From Microbacterium sp. MM2322 (GTDB lineage: Bacteria > Actinomycetota > Actinomycetes > Actinomycetales > Microbacteriaceae), in assembly GCF_964186585.1 (NCBI RefSeq), contig NZ_OZ075067.1, positions 2,790,001 to 2,854,000 of the forward strand: a stretch of DNA of 64,000 nt. Reading direction: 5' to 3'. The notes below the pieces were generated by a model, which was not told the DNA's origin, made no database searches, and worked only from the letters and a program-made list of their open reading frames with translations. Shown piece after piece: positions 60,892-64,000 of this stretch. Position 1 is the stretch's first letter, and each line of letters begins with the position of its first letter. Made by a program: the position numbers and the translations under genes.

Positions 60892-61776
60892 ATGCTGCAG
60901 CTACGCGGGATCACCAAGAGCTACGGCTCGCGGCGGGTGCTCGACGACGTCGCGTTCGACGTCGCGCCCGGCCGCCTGACGGGCTTCGTCGGCGGAAACG
61001 GCGCCGGCAAGACGACGACGATGCGGATCATGCTGGGCGTCCTCGGCCGCGACGCGGGCGAAGTCACCCTGAACGGCGCCCCCGTCACCGCCGCCGACCG
61101 TCGGCGCTTCGGCTACATGCCCGAAGAGCGCGGCCTCTACCCGAAGATGAAGGTGCTCGAGCACATCGTCTATCTCGCGCGCCTGCACGGCTTCTCGAAG
61201 ACGGATGCCACGACCCGCGCGACGGCGCTCCTCGAAGAGCTGGGGCTCGGCGAACGTCTGGAGGACAACGTCGAGACGCTGTCGCTCGGCAACCAGCAGC
61301 GCGCGCAGATCGCGGCCGCCCTCGTGCACGACCCCGAGGTGCTGATCCTCGACGAGCCGTTCTCGGGTCTCGACCCGCTCGCGGTCGACGTCGTGGCGAA
61401 CGTCCTCCAGGGCCGCGCCGCGCAGGGGACGTCGGTGCTCTTCTCGTCGCACCAGCTCGACGTCGTCGAGCGCCTGTGCGATGACCTCGTCATCATCGCC
61501 GCCGGCACGATCCGCGCCGCCGGCACCCGCGACGGCCTGCGCGCCGAGCACGCGACCCGTCGCTTCGAACTCGTCTCCGGGGCGGATGCCGGCTGGCTCC
61601 GCGACGAACCGGGCGTCGAGGTCGTCGACTTCGACGGCGGCTACGCCCTCTTCGAGGCCGACTCCGACGAGACCGTGCAGCGCGTCCTGCAGCGCGCGGT
61701 CGCCGCGGGCGACGTGACCACGTTCGCCCCGCGCCGCCCCTCCCTCGCCCAGATCTTCACGGAGGTCATCCAGTGA
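60892..61776 (+). CDS. ABC transporter ATP-binding protein (NatA-like)
   Basis: The 294-residue ATPase has Walker A GGNGAGKTTTMRI, the signature LSLGNQQRAQIAAALVH and Walker B VLILDEPFSGLDP, followed by a C-terminal DUF4162-like tail of about 80 residues. It belongs to the Na+/drug exporter group (NatA). The ATG at 60892 has AGGAGG at the proper distance. The permease gene overlaps its stop by four bases. Confidence 0.94.
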   Translation: MLQLRGITKSYGSRRVLDDVAFDVAPGRLTGFVGGNGAGKTTTMRIMLGVLGRDAGEVTLNGAPVTAADRRRFGYMPEERGLYPKMKVLEHIVYLARLHGFSKTDATTRATALLEELGLGERLEDNVETLSLGNQQRAQIAAALVHDPEVLILDEPFSGLDPLAVDVVANVLQGRAAQGTSVLFSSHQLDVVERLCDDLVIIAAGTIRAAGTRDGLRAEHATRRFELVSGADAGWLRDEPGVEVVDFDGGYALFEADSDETVQRVLQRAVAAGDVTTFAPRRPSLAQIFTEVIQ

Positions 61777-62864
61777 ACACGTCCGTCTCCCCCTCGTTCG
61801 GCCAGAGCGTCTGGCTCGTCACGGAGCGCGAGCTCGGCTCGAAGCTGCGCTCGAAGTCGTTCATCATCTCGACCATCGTCATGTTCGTGATCGTGCTCGG
61901 CGCGGTCCTCTGGGCGGGCTTCACCGCGCAGAGCGACAGTCGCACGCCCATCGCGGTCACGTCCGGAACCGAGTCCGCCATCACCACCCCCGATGCGTTC
62001 GACGTGACGGATGCCGCAACCGCCGACGAGGCGAGGAAGCTCGTCCGCGACGGCGACGTCGACGCGGCGATCATCCCCGGCGGCGACGAGCCGCTCGGCT
62101 ACACGGTCGTGTTCGACCAGTCGGTCTCGAACACCCTGCTGCAGCAGCTGAGCATCGCACCGAAGGTCGAGATCCTCGACAAGTCGGCGACCGACGGGTT
62201 CCTCCGTTACATCATCGCGATCGCCTTCGGCGGCGCCTTCTTCGCGGCCGCGCTGACCTTCGGCACGACGATCGCGACGAGCGTCGTCGAAGAGAAGCAG
62301 ACCCGCGTGGTCGAGCTGCTGATCTCGGCGATCCCCACGCGCGCGCTGTTGGCGGGCAAGGTGCTCGGCAACACGATCCTCGCGATGGGGCAGATCGTCG
62401 GCATCGCCGCGGTCGCCCTCATCGGGTTGACGGTGACGGGGCAGGACTTCCTCATCGCCGGTCTCGGCGGGCCGATCGCCTGGTTCGCGGTGTTCTTCCT
62501 CTTCGGGTTCGTGCTGCTCGCGGCGCTCTTCGCTGCCGCGGGAGCACTCGTCTCGCGCCAGGAGGACATCGGCCCCACGATCACGCCGCTCACCTACATC
62601 GTGATGGCGCCGTACTTCCTCGTCATCTTCTTCAACGACAACCCCGTCGTGCTGACGATCATGTCGTACGTCCCGTTCTCGGCTCCGGTCGGGATGCCGG
62701 TGCGCATCTTCGTCGGCGAGGCGCAGTGGTGGGAGCCGCTGCTGGCGCTGGCCGTCATGCTCGCCGCCTGCGTCGGGGCGATCCTGGTCGGCGCGAAGAT
62801 CTACGAGAACTCGATCCTCCGGATGGGGGCCCGCGTCAAGCTGCGCGAGGCATTGTCGCGCTGA
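61773..62864 (+). CDS. ABC transporter permease (NatB-like)
   Basis: The 363-residue protein has one N-terminal membrane segment, an extracellular region of about 120 residues and six C-terminal membrane segments, as in ABC-2 type permeases of the NatB group (VVEEKQTRVVELLISAIP, LAGKVLGNTILAMGQIVG). It exports Na+ or a small drug with the ATPase encoded just upstream. The start is GTG, overlapping the ATPase stop. Confidence 0.92.
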   Translation: MNTSVSPSFGQSVWLVTERELGSKLRSKSFIISTIVMFVIVLGAVLWAGFTAQSDSRTPIAVTSGTESAITTPDAFDVTDAATADEARKLVRDGDVDAAIIPGGDEPLGYTVVFDQSVSNTLLQQLSIAPKVEILDKSATDGFLRYIIAIAFGGAFFAAALTFGTTIATSVVEEKQTRVVELLISAIPTRALLAGKVLGNTILAMGQIVGIAAVALIGLTVTGQDFLIAGLGGPIAWFAVFFLFGFVLLAALFAAAGALVSRQEDIGPTITPLTYIVMAPYFLVIFFNDNPVVLTIMSYVPFSAPVGMPVRIFVGEAQWWEPLLALAVMLAACVGAILVGAKIYENSILRMGARVKLREALSR

Positions 62865-62881
62865 GCCGCGGCATCCCGAAC

Positions 62882-62920
62882 CGGAACCGCCCCGCCCGCA
62901 TCTGCGACGGGGCGGTTCCG
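62882..62920. terminator. Hairpin between the convergent ABC permease and kinase genes
   Basis: 13-base arms 62882-62894 and 62908-62920 pair perfectly. It sits in the 77-base gap between convergent genes and can serve both strands. Confidence 0.75.
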
Positions 62921-62941
62921 TCGTTCCCGGGGCATCACCGG

Positions 62942-64000
62942 TCAGGGCTTGTCGGGTGTGTCCTTCGGGCCCTTCTCGGCGTCGCGCTCGGCACGCTTGG
63001 CGTCTTGCTCGGCCTGCTTCTCGGCCTCTTTCGCCGCCTTCTCCGCATCCTTCTCCGCATCCTTCGCCGCTTTGTCGTCCGGGGCGTCGTCGGTGGTGAC
63101 GGTGCTCGGGGTCGGTGCGGGCTCGATCGACGGGGCCGGCGTCGGGTCGGTCACGGTGTCCTGCACCGGCTCCGTCGAGCGCGGCTCGGTCTGGGCGGGG
63201 TCGGACGACGTCGGCTCCGGGGATCCCGCGAGGGACGCCGTCCAGATGCTCGCCGCGGCGACCAGCGCGACGGCGCCGACGGCGAGCGCGACCACGACCG
63301 GACGACGCGATCGCCGCTTCTCCGGGACGTCGGTCGCGGCAGCCGGGTCGAGCGCGACGGTCGCAGCGGTGGGGTAGCGGCGAGTGGCGGGCTCCGCGGG
63401 CACGGCAGCGGCGACGGGGATGCCTGCGGCCACCGCCGCACGGACGGGCGGCAGCGGCGGGGCGCCGTCGACGGGCGCGGTCCGCAGCCGCTCGGCCGCC
63501 TCGACGACCTCGAGCGCGGTCGGCCGATCGTCCGGGCCGGTGGCGGTCATCCGCGTGAGGAGCGCACCCCAGCCCGGTCCGAGTTCGTCGGGGATCGTCG
63601 GGGGCGTCGTCAAGCGAGCGAGGGCGGCGCCGATGCCGTCGGTGTTCGGATACGCGCGTTCGCCGGTGAGGGCTTCGAGCAGGACGAGGCCGAGGGCGTA
63701 GACATCGGATGCGGGGGCGGGATCGCGGCCCTGCACCTGCTCGGGGGCGAGGTAGGCGGCGGTGCCGATCACGGTGCCGGGGGTCGTCACGCGAGCGCTG
63801 TCGAGCAGGAGCGCGATGCCGAAGTCGGCGAGCTTCGCGCGCGGCCGCCCGCCCGGCAGGTGCGGCGATGCGAGCAGCACGTTCGAGGGCTTGACGTCGC
63901 GGTGGACGACGCCCGACCCGTGCACGACGTGGAGCGCCTCGCCCAGTTCGGCGGCGAGCGCGGCGACCTCCGCCGGCGGCAGGGGTCCCTCGGCGATGCG
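62942..64000 (-). CDS. Serine/threonine protein kinase, C-terminal part (5' end outside window)
   Basis: The visible 352 residues start within the kinase domain: HRDVKPSN (catalytic loop), DFG, a PEQV segment and SDVYALGLVLLEALTG (helix F region). They continue through a proline-rich linker, one membrane segment (VVVALAVGAVALVAAASIW) and an extracellular tail that is Pro/Thr-rich and then a highly charged Lys/Glu/Ala helix. This is the PknA/B-type receptor kinase layout, without PASTA repeats in the visible part. The start lies beyond base 64000. Confidence 0.92.
   Translation of the reverse strand, partial: RIAEGPLPPAEVAALAAELGEALHVVHGSGVVHRDVKPSNVLLASPHLPGGRPRAKLADFGIALLLDSARVTTPGTVIGTAAYLAPEQVQGRDPAPASDVYALGLVLLEALTGERAYPNTDGIGAALARLTTPPTIPDELGPGWGALLTRMTATGPDDRPTALEVVEAAERLRTAPVDGAPPLPPVRAAVAAGIPVAAAVPAEPATRRYPTAATVALDPAAATDVPEKRRSRRPVVVALAVGAVALVAAASIWTASLAGSPEPTSSDPAQTEPRSTEPVQDTVTDPTPAPSIEPAPTPSTVTTDDAPDDKAAKDAEKDAEKAAKEAEKQAEQDAKRAERDAEKGPKDTPDKP

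Overview
The window is high-GC actinobacterial DNA, most likely from Microbacterium or a close relative in Microbacteriaceae. The evidence is the strong G/C bias at third codon positions, frequent GTG starts, chains of genes joined by 4-base ATGA/GTGA overlaps, a DUF222-HNH protein, and the heptamer GGATGCC/GGCATCC scattered densely through almost all genes. No rRNA, tRNA, CRISPR array or intact mobile element was seen.

0-36.6 kb is dominated by plant cell-wall (pectin, rhamnogalacturonan-I) catabolism. It opens with the end of a sugar-binding protein and a rhamnogalacturonan acetylesterase. From 5.4 to 13.3 kb a LacI regulator and a translationally coupled operon encode a Gfo/Idh/MocA oxidoreductase, an SDR dehydrogenase, a KdgD-type dehydratase/decarboxylase, an enolase-superfamily dehydratase, a semialdehyde dehydrogenase and a serine hydrolase. 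This fits oxidative conversion of a uronic acid to 2-oxoglutarate. Next come a GH35 beta-galactosidase (13.5-15.6 kb), an AraC regulator divergent from a DUF5107-TPR protein and a cellulase-like glycosidase (20.9-26.4 kb), a secreted PL11 rhamnogalacturonan lyase (26.6-28.9 kb), and a LacI regulator divergent from rhamnose mutarotase, rhamnose isomerase, an esterase and rhamnulokinase (30.3-35.3 kb). Both backbone sugars of rhamnogalacturonan-I (rhamnose and galacturonate) therefore have catabolic genes here. Operator-like sites tie several of these loci together. A block at about 16.4-20.9 kb (XRE regulator, aldo/keto reductase, hypothetical genes) interrupts the set and looks acquired.

35-55 kb holds general functions: a MATE exporter, an AAA ATPase with a lipoprotein, a CitMHS citrate transporter with its CitAB-type two-component system, a TrmH-type RNA methyltransferase, an ABC efflux operon (lipoprotein, adaptor, ATPase, FtsX-type permease, histidine kinase) whose response regulator is divergent, an Nramp transporter with a DtxR/MntR regulator, a TfoX-like protein, an SDR, pyrE and exonuclease III.

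55.2-57.5 kb is a lower-GC island bracketed by a 29-bp direct repeat of the exonuclease III 3' end. It contains a decayed RHS core, other remnants and one secreted protein gene. 57.6-64 kb carries a NarL-type two-component system, a repeat-rich convergent gap, an FMN reductase, an ABC exporter pair and the 3' part of a Ser/Thr kinase gene.

Two families of long imperfect palindromes (three 78-bp copies and two 75-bp copies) lie only in gaps between convergent genes.
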